A stretch of DNA of 64,000 nucleotides from Mixophyes australis (Eukaryota; Chordata; Amphibia; Anura; Limnodynastidae): the NCBI GenBank assembly GCA_036250195.1, contig JAVHZZ010000009.1:41693824-41757823 (forward strand). The letters are read 5' to 3'. Numbering within the stretch: the stretch's first letter is position 1; each line of letters opens with the position of its first letter. Below the pieces are notes generated by a model. The model was not told the DNA's origin, searched no databases, and saw only the letters and a program-made list of their open reading frames with translations. The position numbers were made by a program, and so were the translations under genes. This document shows positions 1 through 11,229 of this stretch, one piece after another.

Positions 1-396
1 AAGTCCCGATTCTTTGCCACTCTAGTTATACAAGGCTCAAATGTATGAAGCTGCGATTAAGCAATCTATCCCGAGTTTGCTTTAAAAATTGCCAGATACA
101 ACACACTGCTTCCTAGCTGCGAGATTAGTAAACACATCACTGTTCCACTGTCTGCCTATACAGCTGATAGTCCGGCAGCTGTCAAAAGTTTAAAAATAGA
201 TAAATGTTCAAAAAAAAAAAGCGCCCGACCACTATTAACCAGAGATGCTCAGGCTCGGTTCCTCGGGATCCGAACTCACCTGAACTTAGGGTATACTCGG
301 CTCGGTACTTTCGCTCTTTTTCGAAATCGAAAATGAGGCAAAACGTCATTGTTACGTCGTCAGATCTTGGACCATGGATCACGCGAGTTTTGGAAT

Positions 397-405
397 CTAT
401 AAATA
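397..405 (+). promoter_or_regulatory. TATA box of hAT copy 1
   Basis: CTATAAATA lies about 160 bp inside the left end, followed by a GC-richer block and then the tandem repeats. The homologous place in the second copy keeps TATATAAG at 40624-40631, although the bases around it have diverged. This suggests a conserved core promoter of the element. No transcript evidence is available. Confidence 0.5.
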
Positions 406-539
406 CTGCCCTCCACGGCGATCTAGCGCCATTTGAGAGAGGGACACAGAAGGGGTAGTACAGAGTGTAGAGCAGTTGGGCAGGCAAAGTTATAGAATTG
501 AAAGAGGAGGATGGTAGCATTGTTCAACAAAGTAATCAG

Positions 540-1075
540 TGACATTCAGGAGAGCTCCAGTTCTCCATTGCTAATTGTAATTCTGCAGTCCAATTCTACT
601 GTGTTATATAGGTAACACACAGAAAGGAGAGCTCCAGTGTTAAATCTCATTGCAGAAAAATACAAATAATAGTGCTTACAGGGTTGATGAAATTCTGCAG
701 TCCAATTCCACTGTGTTCTATAGGGAGCACACAAAAAGGAGAGCTGTGTTGGTAATTCTCATTGCTGAAATACAAATACTAGTCCTTGCAGGCTTTTCTT
801 CTGAATTTGCACCAAAAAGTGTACGGTGTTATTTACACCCAAATAGAAGAGCTCCATTGCTCCATTGCTAATTGTCATTGCTGAAATACAAATACTAGTC
901 CTTGTAGGCTTTTCTTCTGAATTTGCACCAAAAAGTGTACAGTGTTATATACACCCAAAGAGAAGAGCTCCATTGCTCCATTGCTAATTGTCATTGCTGA
1001 AATACAAATACTAGTCCTTGCAGGTTTTTCTTCTGAACTTGCCCCAGAAAGTATACGGTGTTATCAAAATGGATT
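540..1075 (+). repeat. Subterminal tandem repeat, ~115-bp unit, about 5 copies
   Basis: Units share GAGAGCTCCATTGCTCCATT, TAATTGTCATTGCTGAAATA, an ACTAG(T) block, GCAGGCTTTTCTTCTGAATT and a GTGTACGGTGTTATA block ending in ACACAAAGAG-like text. The first two units are diverged; the last three are close. The same unit is amplified to about 12 copies at 40775-42190. Confidence 0.85.
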
Positions 1076-1780
1076 CACAGCCGTACACATTAGACCAGGA
1101 GAACCAAGCAGCTGTTGCCACCAGTGATGATGATAGTAATCCCTGTATGTCATCTGGTAAAGCCTATGTAAAAGTATATAGTGTATTTAAGTCAGGTAAA
1201 CAAAAATTAAAAAAAACACCTTTTACCTTTGTCAAGAAAAAAAGACCAGTAATCCAGGCAAAATTATCTGCAGAAAAAAATAAAATTGCCAACGTGCCAT
1301 TCTACACACGCAGTGGCAAGGAAAGAATGAGGCCTTTGCCTCTCTCCATGAGCACGAGATCTGAAACTGTTACTGAGCTATCTTCTTGTAAGGTCAGTCG
1401 TGACTAAGCAAGACCTTGTCATTTGGACTCCAAAAGTGGTGCCCAAATACTTTTACGTGTAAAAACCGAGCTGGAAGAAAACAGTAAGGCATCAGAGGAA
1501 AATGTATGTTCAGATTCAGAAATGACACCAATCCCAGAGGAGAATCCATCTACGAGGGCTATGTGTAATCGTGACCATTCTGATAGTACCCATAAAGAAG
1601 GCCCCTTTCAGCATTTCTGCATATGTGTGCCTGAACAGCCCGAGTGCAGCCTGTGATACACCAATTGAGGATGCCACTTTGGAATTGCAACAGGATGAGG
1701 GGGATATTTGTGTAGCGGACGAGGGAGCTAATGAGGATGTTGAGGCTGAGGATGATGACAATAACATCTTGCCACAGTAG
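1018..1780 (+). pseudogene. hAT-associated reading frame, N-terminal part plus acidic tail
   Basis: A 129-codon frame (1018-1407), likely starting at the internal Met at 1069, encodes a Ser/Asp-rich segment (about SDDDSN) and a very Lys-rich stretch (KSGKQKLKK, VKKKRP). After stop codons, further frames run at 1423-1656 and 1571-1780. The last ends in a Glu/Asp-rich tail finishing NILPQ, directly comparable to the DDILPQ end of the hAT transposase at 50086. The zinc finger and RNase H-like core are missing. The first part is conserved in copy 3 at about 42330-42540, so it belongs to the element. I do not recognise a function for the Lys-rich part. The stops make it a pseudogene here. Confidence 0.55.
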
Positions 1781-2279
1781 AGTTAATTAACAACACTGTT
1801 ACCTTAGGTGCCTTAAGGCCATTGTTACCTTATTTTTTGTGGCTGAAGTGCTTGGTTTGTTAAAGTGTGCATGCCCTTTTTAAGATTCAGCATAAGGGTG
1901 GGTGGGAGGGCCCAAGGACAATTCCATCTTGAACAACTTTTCTTTTCTGCCACTGCTGTGTGCCAATGTGTCCTAGATGGGCTACGAACTGCCATGTGTT
2001 TGAGTCATTGCTCTGTTGCTTAGCATCCAGCCAGGTCACAGCAGTATTTGTCCGAAAGTGTATGAAAATAATATTGTGACCTGTGAGGTGGTCAAAATTG
2101 ACTGCAAATGACGTGAAATTAGTGTTATTGAGGTTAATAATAATGTAGGATCAAAAAAAGAGCAAAATTATGTGATTTTAGCTTATTTTAGCAAATTTGC
2201 TAAAAAATACAGATCCAGATCCAAAACCAAAACCACTTCACAGGGGTCAGTAAGCATCTCTAATATTAACCCAAGTGCT

Positions 2280-3960
2280 GCCAGTCTACTACTGGTTGCG
2301 TGAAAAGCGGGTAAACTTTTGCATGAGGTCCCCCGATTTTCACTCAACCAGCACTAGGAAAACCAGCCGGGGTGGTTGGCACTATAGCAGGGGTGACATG
2401 CGGTAGGGGTCCCCCTGCCGTAATGACATATCAACTCAAGGCTGGTAAGCGCTGGGCTGGATTCCCTAGGGAGTGGGGTCCGCCAAAAAAAATGAGCGGG
2501 CTCCTCCTCTAGGAATAACCAGCCCAGTGCTGAAAGCACTAGGGCTCTTCCTATACCCCCGGGCGGTGGGTGTAGAATAATATCGCCCTCCCCCGAAATT
2601 AATTTTCACATTAAGTAAAAATGTCCAATACTAGGGCGCCTCCCACACAAGAGAATTTCATAATTCCATCTTAAGTTATACCAGAATACCAAACCCCTGC
2701 CCCCAGCCAAAAACACACTAACACATTACCCACTTTTAATTCATGCTGTCAACCAAAATCATTATCATCATCACACCACCCCCAGCTGATATTGTATAAA
2801 CATACTGCCCAAATTTATTCTGTTTTAAAATAATCACTTTTAACAGCAAGCATTCAACCAAATACAAAAAACACGACACCCCACTTTTATAAAACCATTT
2901 ATCTCCCTTTTTACAATACCATATATCGCCTTTCCCAATTCCCGCCCCTATCCCAAAATCCATTCCCACAACACTCCCTTACCTCAAGGTGATTGGACAA
3001 CCCAGCAAAATTCAGGATACATAAGGAATGCAAACTAACACAACAGCCATATCCTTGACGAAGTCCAAGGACGAAACGCGTTGGGTACACCAGATAAAAT
3101 TCTCACAGACCCACCAAAAGAGCCCTGCAGAACCTCCACACCACTATAAGAACTTGAATCCACCCCTCCAAGAGCAAAAAACAGCAGAGTGAAGGAGAGA
3201 CATGTAGACAAACACAGCAGTGGAACGCTCAGGCGCCTGTGTGTTCCACCCGAAAACCGGAAGTTCGGCATTTGCATATGCGTTTCAAGTGCCGCTAAAA
3301 GGAAGCCGCTCAGCCACAGCTACCTGACCGCTCGGCCACATCTACCCCACCACCCACCACCGAAATGGATCCGCAATCCACAGACCCTCAGAAGAAGAGG
3401 GAAACCTGTATACAAACAACTGCTCTTATAAGAACAAATCGCAAAAGACCGGAACACACCCCACTAACCAACACACCTATTAGCACTAAGAATAATTCTC
3501 CATAGAGTACCACATATAGACATTTTAAGTACCACACATAGATAATTTTATTTAAAAATACCCCCATACATACAAAATAATAAAACCACGCCAGCCCAAA
3601 GACACAAACACATATCCATTTACTAGCAAACACTACATACGAGCTATAAACAAAATAAGCTCTAAACAGACAGAGCTGAAAACAAGAGCATAAACTTGAA
3701 GTCCATAAGAGTAAATCTACTTACTGTCACCAGCCACTATAACTAAAACCCCAAGCTATAAACATTAAGCTATAAACACAATCTGCCCCCCCATTAGCAC
3801 AATCAATATACTTCGCAAAAGGACTCTATACAGAGGAAGCAAAAGAGCTATAACATTTAAATCCGCAATTGAGCTATAGTCATTCGCTGAATTCCAGCAT
3901 ACCAAGTATATTGTCTGCTGCATACAACCCTATATTCTCCCCCTTTCTCCCCACTTCTCT
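2280..3960 (+). mobile_element. Probable Penelope-like element fragment
   Basis: This AT/C-rich block has no usable ORF. It contains a hammerhead-like core (3053-3096) of the type carried by Penelope-like elements, in the typical sentence GGACGAAACGCGTTGGG. Its left part (2280-2600), with ACCAGCACTAGG and a GGGGTCCCCCTGCC block, resembles 19560-19930. Extent and orientation are uncertain and no reverse transcriptase or GIY-YIG domain can be read. Confidence 0.4.
3053..3096 (+). ncRNA. Hammerhead ribozyme-like motif (degenerate)
   Basis: The order TTGACGA, then stem II GTCC/GGAC with an AA loop, then GAAAC, then GCGTTGG, then GTA matches the minimal type I hammerhead architecture (CUGANGA, stem II, GAAA, very short stem III, NUH). 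The stem II GTCC/GGAC pairing is perfect. The first core base is U instead of C, which should weaken or abolish cleavage. Hammerhead ribozymes of this minimal form are established in Penelope-like elements; activity of this copy is not claimed. Confidence 0.55.
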
Positions 3961-4127
3961 CAGTTTACAGATTTTAGTTAGAGGTGGGTGAGCACAGGAG
4001 AGATGGACCTACCAATTTGTGAGCGTATGGGATCGAGAGGACAGGAGGTAGAGAATATAAAACACGTAGGGTGCGCCAAAGAAAACAGAACATAGATGGT
4101 GGGCTACGTTATGAATAAATACATTTA

Positions 4128-4652
4128 TTACAATGTTAAAAAACAAAAATATGTATACATTTTATAGAGGTCATAAATGCTACATGCAATTGCATTTATG
4201 ACCTCTATAAAAGTATTATATCGAAATGAGCAGAAAGATGTATAGTGAGAAATAAATAATGTTAAAAAACAAATATCTTCAGGAGGTAGAGTTTGAAGGT
4301 AAGAAGAGAGTAGACTGATTGCTAATCGAGGGAGAGGATAACATTTCAAGTCGGATCTAATCAATCTTGACCTTGAAATAAGAAACAAGACCCTTGGCAC
4401 TGATGACAGTCGGACGGTTTGGGGTGGTAGGTTTAGAAGAGATTTAAATGTGTTAAAAAGGCATTTGGGGTTAGAAGCCTGAGTATAGATGAGAGATTGG
4501 AAGTAGGTTTGCAGTTCAGTTTCCTCAACTGGTGCCAGAGAAGCCCTCACTTTGCCGAGTTTCTCTACTGGGCCATTGGAAATTTCTTTTTTTTTTCCAA
4601 ACACCTCCATCATAAACTCATAATCATTGATGAAAACTAGATTTAATTGCAC
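4128..4652 (-). pseudogene. LINE ORF2 fragment (L2/CR1-type)
   Basis: A 174-codon frame contains FQSLIYTQASNPKCLFNTFK followed by SLLNLPPQ. This resembles the linker between endonuclease and reverse transcriptase in L2/CR1-type LINE ORF2 proteins (pattern ..ASNP..LF.TF.SLL.PP..). No RT motif such as YADD follows, and downstream residues do not continue the family. It is a short decayed fragment. The minus strand ends in a palindromic stretch at 4161-4211. Confidence 0.5.
4161..4211. repeat. Palindrome with 20-bp perfect arms
   Basis: TTTATAGAGGTCATAAATGC and its exact reverse complement are separated by about 11 bases. The block is flanked by a direct repeat close to GTTAAAAAACAAA (about 4134 and 4260). 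Confidence 0.8.
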
Positions 4653-5020
4653 AAATTTAGAAGCACAGTGAGTCCAAATCTATTTTTTGGACTGCATGAT
4701 TGACATTTTGTGTTTCATAAATGACATTCACAGTGTGTAACCGTACCTGTGGAAAGCAAAAGAGAAGCACATCTTCCTTCTTATGTCTGCCCAGGCGGTA
4801 CACAGAGGCAGCCCATTTCCCTTTTATAAATAGATTCACTGGAACCCAAATACATAAATACCATAGTAGAAAAGGTACAACTCCTATGGGGCCTAAAGCT
4901 GGTGGGGCCACCTTCACTGTCAAAACCCCATGCATACATGTTTTATTTTTTTGCTTTTTTTAATCAGCTTTATTTGTTACAAGGTTGAACAATCATGCAA
5001 TAGCATTAGAACATGGTATA

Positions 5021-6428
5021 CAGTCATGGCCAAAAGTTTTGAGAATGATACAAGTATTGGTTTTCACACAGTTTGCTGTTTCAGTGTTTTCGACATTTTT
5101 GTCGGATGTTGCTATGGTATACTGAAGTAAAATTACAAGCATTTTATAAGTGTCAAAGGCTTTTATTGACAATAACATTAAGTTTATACAAAGAGTCAAT
5201 ATTTGCAGTGTTGACTCTTTTATTTTAAGACCTCTGCAATTAGCCCTGGCATGCTGTCAATCAACTTGTGGGCTACATACTGACTGATGACTACCCATTC
5301 TTACCTAATCAATGCTTGGAGTTTGTGGGTTTTTGTTTGTCCATCCGCCTCTTGAGGATTGACCACAAGTTCTCAATGGGATTAAGGTCTGAGGAGTTTC
5401 TTGACCATGGACTCAAAATTTCGATGTTTTGATCCCCAAGCCACTTAGTTATTTTGCTTCATGGCAAGGTGCTTCATCATGCTGGAAAAGGCATTGTTTG
5501 TCACCAAACTGTTCTTGGATGGTTGGGAGAAGTTGCTCTTGGAGGATGTTTTGGTACCATTCTTTATTCATGGCTGTGTTCTTGGGCAAAATTGTAAGTG
5601 AGCCCACTCCCTTGACTGAGAAGCAACCCCACACATGAATGGTTTCAGGATGCTTTACTGTAGGCATGACAAAGGACTGATGGTAGCAATTACCTTTACT
5701 TCTCTGGACAAGCATTTTTCTAGATGTCCAAACTATCTGAAAGGGGATTCATTAGAGAAAATGACTGTACCCCAGTCCTCAGCAGTTCAATCCCTGTACC
5801 TTTTGCAGAATATCAGTTGGTCCCAGATGTTTTTACTGGAGAAAGTGGATTCTTTGCTGGATTTCTTGACAGATGCACACACACCTGCCTGCTGCCATTT
5901 CTGAGCAAGCACTGCATTGGTGGTGCCCCGATTCAGCAGCTGAATCAAATTTAGGAGATGATTATGGTGCTTGCTGGATGTTCTTGGGTGCCCTGAAGAC
6001 TTCTTCACAACTATTGAACCTCACTCCTTGAAGTTCTTGATGATTTGATAAATGGTTGATTTAGGTGCAATGTTACTAGCAGCAATATCCTTGCCTCCTT
6101 TTAAAGCTTTCAGTCTGTTATTCTACCTCAATCAACATGACAGAGTAATCTCCAGCCTTGTCCTCGTGAACACTCTCACCTGTGTTAACGAGAGAATCAT
6201 TGTCCTGATATAAGCTGTTTCTTTTGTGGCAGGGCTGAAATCCAGTGGAAATGTTGTTATTATGATAAAGTTAATTGTCATGGCAAAGAGAGACTTAATT
6301 AATTGCAATTCACTGATCACTCTTCATGACATTCTGGAGTATATGCAAATTGCCATCATAAAAATTGAGGCAAAGGCCTTTATGAAAAATAATATTTTTG
6401 TCATTCTCAAGTCTTTTTGCCATGACTA
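5021..6428 (-). mobile_element. Tc1-like element copy A
   Basis: The ends CAGTCATGGCCAAAAGTTTT (5021) and the complement of AAAAGACTTGAGAATGAC-like text with TAGTCATGGCAAAAA (ending 6428) form terminal inverted repeats, each bordered by TA (5019-5020 and 6429-6430), the standard Tc1/mariner target. Length about 1.4 kb is normal for Tc1. It belongs to the same family as the copy ending at 13747. Confidence 0.9.
5230..6110 (-). pseudogene. Tc1-like transposase, broken
   Basis: Minus-strand frames encode parts of a Tc1 DDE transposase: a helix-turn-helix piece (GKDIAAS..IAPKSTIY), a central piece with WQQAG (5787-6008), then a frame with HPETIHVWGCFSVKGVGSLT and FQHDEAPCHEAK (5449-5715), which carries the second catalytic Asp. 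Stops and frameshifts separate the pieces. Compared with copy B it lacks about 97 bp of the N-terminal region. The position of the first catalytic Asp reads Asn (FSNES), as in copy B. It cannot make an active enzyme. Confidence 0.85.
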
Positions 6429-6429
6429 T

Positions 6430-8900
6430 AGGATCCCATCACATAGAGAACCATTTGAAAACAAGTGGAAATGCCAAAATAGAAATGGGAACTGTATGTG
6501 ACATAAATATGTATTTCCAAAGGATCACAAACAAAGTTTGGAGAAATACAAACTAAAAAAATAGTAAACATATTGGAGTTGTCAACCAGGGTTTTATATT
6601 TTTTTTGTGGGCGTAGGAATGGAGGAGGGAAGACAGGAGGACAGTATTGAGTATGAAGACGATCAAGAGTCAGGGAAAGGTATGAAGCCCAGGAGAAAAG
6701 AAAATGGAGCGGAAGTGGTTATATGTAGGAAAAAAAATATTTTACAGGAAAAAGCTCAAGACATAAAAGGTTGGTGAAAGGTTGTTGTGTGATTTTGCCC
6801 TTGAGTTATACATGGGGGCCCTTACAAAATTATAATAAAACACTATTTCAATATGTTTCTAAAATAAACCTTTATATGTGCTTATATAACTAGAAGCATA
6901 TTTTTTGGATTAAGAAATTAAAAATTAATTCCCAGATGGAACCAATGCTAGGGGAAACCATGAAAATTAGTCTGGTTACAGAAGTGTTATTGCAGTGTTT
7001 TTTTTCCTGCTATTAATGATGTCATACAGAAATAATATTTGTAGTGTCATTTACTTTGGTACAAGTTTTTTGTTTAAGTATTTTTTGTTTTGTTTTGCCT
7101 GCTTTTTAAAATATTTAGCTCTTTTCTATTATTTTTTTCAATTGATTTCATGAACTTGTTTCTTTTAAAAATGGAGAAACCTGTAGTATGGCGCCCCCCC
7201 TAATCATATTATCCAGACCTGGGCTTACATAGGTTCGGTTGCTAATAACAGAGTTGAATGCCAAAAAGGCTTGGCTGCCTTTTTATTAAATCAAACTTGC
7301 CCCTGTACTTAAATGTGGTTCTACTTTAACAAACCTCAAAATCCAACAACTCTGTTGCACAAGACAGGGAATCACACATTATTCTGCCACACTCTCACCC
7401 GTATGACAAGTGGTAACATATAGCGCACCCACTAGGTAATATATTTATCAATCAGTATTGCATGCCCAAAAAAGAACACTAGCATTTTTTACCTTAACAT
7501 AGGACAAAGTCTGACTAAACACATCACTCAACAACATTGTAAGGTATTTGAGCTGAAAGGATACTCTAAGCACTGATTGGTTGAAACTTTGGACCACTCA
7601 GAAGGCAGGAAGGTTATTTGTATTTTGTTCACAATCACTACTCATGAATTTTCTTGTTTGAGAGCTTTGCCACATATCTGCCAACATCCATTTTCCAGTT
7701 TCTTCATCCTGACTTTCTAATGTCTTCTTGGGAACACTACCATCTGACATTTATTAGCTTGTACCTTATTTATGCCACCAATAGTGCTCTATCTATTCTG
7801 ATGTACAATAAGTTGATTATTTTAATCATTTTACATGGTTTATCTAGAAAAAAGTTGTTTTTTTGTTGAAGTTCCTTGAATTGTGAATTTTACTGCTGAC
7901 TTCCTGTTACAGACCTGGTTAGATTTTACTTTGTGTCTGATCTTAGGCTTGTCTTATTGTGTTGAACTTATGCGGCTTGTCTTATTGTGTTGAACTTATG
8001 CTGCTTGCCCGTAATTATGTTTTATTCCTTGCTTCCCCTCCATTAGTTTTCAGTTGGCATCTATTGAAACTTTCATATGGGGTTACAATCTGTTATGAGC
8101 CTAAGGTGATGCCTGGGGAACTTTAAGCTATTAGGTGATTCCTTCATTGACCGTGCATATATTATATGATTTTGTAGATGCATTTTAGCAACAATTTTTA
8201 TTTTATTAGTGCATGACATGGAGAGATATAATTACTGTATTCAAGAGATTTTTAAATTCTATTTTATCCTATTAGAAAATGTGTGTTTCGCTAGCAAAAT
8301 AAATGCTAAAAAAATGTGTGTAAGAATATCTGAAGTAGACCTGACACAAATGTTACTGGTGCAGTGCTGCACACATTTGTGTCGTACTTTCAATATTTAA
8401 GCAATTGCATTTGTTAGTGAACTGATTCATTATTAGAGGTAGATCCATTTGCGTGCCATATCATGTGGGAAATAGCTCTGGGCATTCACCTGCAATTCAT
8501 GTCTGAACGCAAATAACAGTTACAACTGATTACAATTCGAAGGGCGGAATGGTGCGAAGGAACTAGTGTAACCCAGATACAGTAAGTGCACTCAATTGCA
8601 GATATGACCAATTTAAGTCCTGGCATAGTCAGAAGTATGCTTCTTTTTAGACGTAAGGTTTGCTACCACTTCAGGACAGGTGTAAACTGATGGTTGATAG
8701 TGATGACCAAACACGGCATTACCTATTTGCATACATTAGCATTCAGTTTTTATTTTTTTAAAATCTTCTGCTGCTTTATACATAGTTTCATACATTAGCA
8801 TTGCTATATATTTTTATCAAGGAATATTCGAGCATGCATACATGAGCATTGCAGTACATGATCACTGCAGTTTTATTTTCCAATTAGAATTTATCTTTAC
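6430..8900. other. No gene recognised
   Basis: AT-rich sequence with homopolymer runs. All reading frames are short and without recognisable motifs. A 28-bp exact-style tandem duplication lies at 7947-8002. Confidence 0.6.
7947..8002. repeat. 28-bp tandem duplication
   Basis: Two consecutive copies of a unit beginning GCTTGTCTTATTGTGTTGAA differ only in the last base (CG versus CT). Confidence 0.9.
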
Positions 8901-8916
8901 AAAGTAACATTATGGT

Positions 8917-9215
8917 CCTGACTCATTAAGGAATGTAAACTGCGATTTTGTGTGTACAAGCTGCAAAATTACTCTGTGCATACCCAAAACTGTCTCATAC
9001 GCCACAGAAGGCAGCAACGTTCAAGTCATCTTTGAGCGCAAAGAACACTGACTACATTGTATGATTTCAGGGAAGGAACAGTGCAGTGAAGGGGCGTTTG
9101 CCCACATTCAATGTACAGTAGGGGCGTGCCAAACTTCAAGGCATGCAGCACCACCCAATTCAATTTCTGGGGATCTCAACTTTGTTGTTATCTTTAAGCC
9201 TACACTTAAAGTCTA
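8917..9215. mobile_element. Harbinger-like MITE fragment
   Basis: CCTGACTCATTAAGGAATGT at the left resembles the PIF/Harbinger-type ends at 63374 and 59673. The interior GGGGCGT..CAATGTACAGTA..GGCGTGCCAAA.TTCAAG matches the interior of the element at 63374-63984. The right end is unclear. Confidence 0.45.
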
Positions 9216-9550
9216 GCACCTATGTGGAATGTTCAAAATTAATTAATTAACGAATGTTGCAATGTATACTGGCAACTATCTACAAAATACTGATGCACAG
9301 TTACATACAGATATAAATGTACAATTTTTGGGACCTAAAAGTCACAATAATTTCAGATTGCTACACACTAAAAAACAATTTTTAAAACAAAAAATAGGTA
9401 TCAATGTAAATCTAACATTTATATCTTTTGTAAAGGTTTTGTATTGGCTATTCCCATGTCTTTCACAACATTTGTGTGTGTGAATATTGAAAGAAGGTGG
9501 CCATTTTGCTAATGTATTCTGAGCATAATATAAATGAAAAACATCTGCAT

Positions 9551-9558
9551 TCACTTAC
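9551..9558 (-). promoter_or_regulatory. Splice donor of the Myb/SANT exon
   Basis: On the minus strand the sequence AAGCG is followed by GTAAGTGA, close to the vertebrate consensus. It explains the in-frame stop directly after the conserved basic stretch. Confidence 0.55.
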
Positions 9559-9767
9559 CGCTTTTTGACCTTTGTGACAGGTCTCTGAATAAGATCCACT
9601 TTAACCCGCTTGTTAATTTCTTCCCAAATGCGGTACTTCACTGGGAAAGATAGTTGGCGGATTGCATGGTGCAGCCTCTCCATTGCATGCTCCACCAGCA
9701 CCTCAACCTCTTTGTGGGTGAAATATGGCTTCCTATGCTTAGGAGACTCTAGACTGTGGCCAGCCAT
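9559..9767 (-). CDS. Myb/SANT-like DNA-binding exon (first coding exon)
   Basis: The minus strand opens with Met at 9767 and reads about 69 residues: KPYFTHKEVEVLVEHAMERL, then a basic Lys/Arg-rich third helix region ending TKVKKR. The spacing of aromatic and Leu/Val residues fits the trihelix or Myb/SANT-like domain found in PIF/Harbinger accessory proteins and their domesticated relatives (NAIF1 type). The frame stops immediately after KVKKR because the exon ends there: CG followed by GTAAGTGA (9558-9551) is a near-consensus splice donor, placed where such proteins usually continue with Trp. No second exon or HARBI1-like nuclease was found downstream. The reading frame is intact, unlike the other transposon genes here. 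It is either a recent Harbinger Myb gene fragment or a host paralogue. Confidence 0.6.
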
Positions 9768-10869
9768 CTCTTCCTTAGAATGTTGTCACACATTGGAGTC
9801 TGGCTGTTACTTTTCAAACCTGCTGTACTGCGCGCTCACCCTGTTCTTCCCTCTGCTCCAGATGTAGAATCCTGTGTCACCAATCCTACTCTGTACAACA
9901 GAAGATACATGGTCCTTTAAGAGCTGACCTGAGATCCACCCTATTCGTCAACTCAATTATTTAAACCTGCTCTGTGCACAGGTGTTTCCCAGAGTTTTAG
10001 ACTCCAAACCTTTACACCTTTTGATCTTTATTGGCAGCTCTTTATTGTTATATGTTTTACATTAAACATATTTCTGGTACACCTATATTGTTTTAAATGG
10101 TACAGATGATATGAGACCAGGACCTACTACACTATGGTATTCTCTCTTTCTGAGCCTTAGTTTCTCCACAGACTCCTTCTGTGGTATGAGAAACTGAGAA
10201 GATAGATTCTTCAACCATTCCCTACAGAACCTCTATACATAAAATACGATTCTAATTATTTTATTTAGGCACAAGGCTACATTAGATTTAACCAAGAAAA
10301 TGTTGATATATGAGAAACACTATGTTGTCTGTGGCAAACTGCCCTTTTTGCCACAATATACTGACATATAGACAACATTCTAAATTAGTATTTCTATTTA
10401 GTGGGATTTCTTTCTGAACTAGTATTTCTTTCTAATTCTTTTTAGTGGAGAAAAATAGGGCGCTGTTGATGTATGACTCATAGCACACCCCAAAAAACAA
10501 ATAGATTTCATTTCAAATCTAAAGTTTTTCTAGTGTAAAAACCAATTTTGTGAGAATCAGTTTTAGTGACATCTTTATAAAACAGGCAAAAAACAGGGTT
10601 TGACTGTGAGCAGCATCCACTCTTTTTTAGTAAAATTAATTTAAAATTCGGTGAGGGGCAGTCTCAGTGACCTCTTTATTAAGCGGGCAAGAAATAATAT
10701 AATTCTGTTTTATAAAATCTTAAGTGTTTTCATTTTTATACTCAAAGCAAAATTTGTTAAGGACAGTCAGTGACATCTTTATTACGCAGGCAAAATACAG
10801 GGAGTTGTGATTAAGTGTGAGCAGCAGGGTGTTCTTTTATTTGAATATGAGCAGCACAAAGCCCAAAAA

Positions 10870-11220
10870 CAATATAAAATTTGTTTGCTAAGAAATAATT
10901 ATTAAACTGCCACTACTGTGTCACTAATTTTAGCCAGTCAGCTTGCTGCAGACTTTGGCCAAAATTGGTGAAAATTTGAACAGTTCTGAAGAGATCATTA
11001 GAATATAGACTAGAAATAGCTGGAAATGAATGTCAATGCTATAAATAGTAATACAGGAGCAACTTCAAAATCACACAATTTTTAATTAAATCCAGATCCA
11101 AAATAAAATCCAAAAAATATTTCCTGATTTTTGGGCAAATCAGTAACAAAACTAAAAAGTTTTAAAACCAAAAGTACATCCCAAACCAATAAACGAGGGG
11201 TCAGCGTACATCTCTACTAT
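10870..11220 (+). mobile_element. hAT 3'-end relic
   Basis: It ends in GGGGTCAGCGTACATCTCTA, closely resembling the right ends at 2263 and 45322, and is preceded by the same kind of AATCCAGATCCAAAA / AAAACCAAAA-rich tract. No left end or coding part is seen. Confidence 0.6.
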
Positions 11221-11229
11221 TTAGTAATT

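Larger units (their letters stand above)
240..2263 (+). mobile_element. hAT element copy 1 (deleted, non-autonomous)
   Basis: The left end reads AGAGATGCTCAGGC and the right end GTAAGCATCTCTA, which are inverted relatives. They are flanked by TATTAACC at 233-240 and 2264-2271, an 8-bp TSD as expected for hAT; the exact boundary is ambiguous by a base. Inside are a TATA-type promoter, about five copies of a ~115-bp tandem repeat, a lysine-rich reading frame, and an acidic C-terminal tail ending NILPQ. The catalytic core of the transposase is absent, so this is an internally deleted derivative. The same family recurs at about 40543-45322, and a relative with a similar acidic tail lies at 48333-51865. 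Confidence 0.75.

Noticed and set aside
4657..4935. 92-codon minus frame with hydrophobic stretch
   Set aside because: It looks like a membrane segment, but no family was recognised, no splice sites were convincing and neighbours are transposons.
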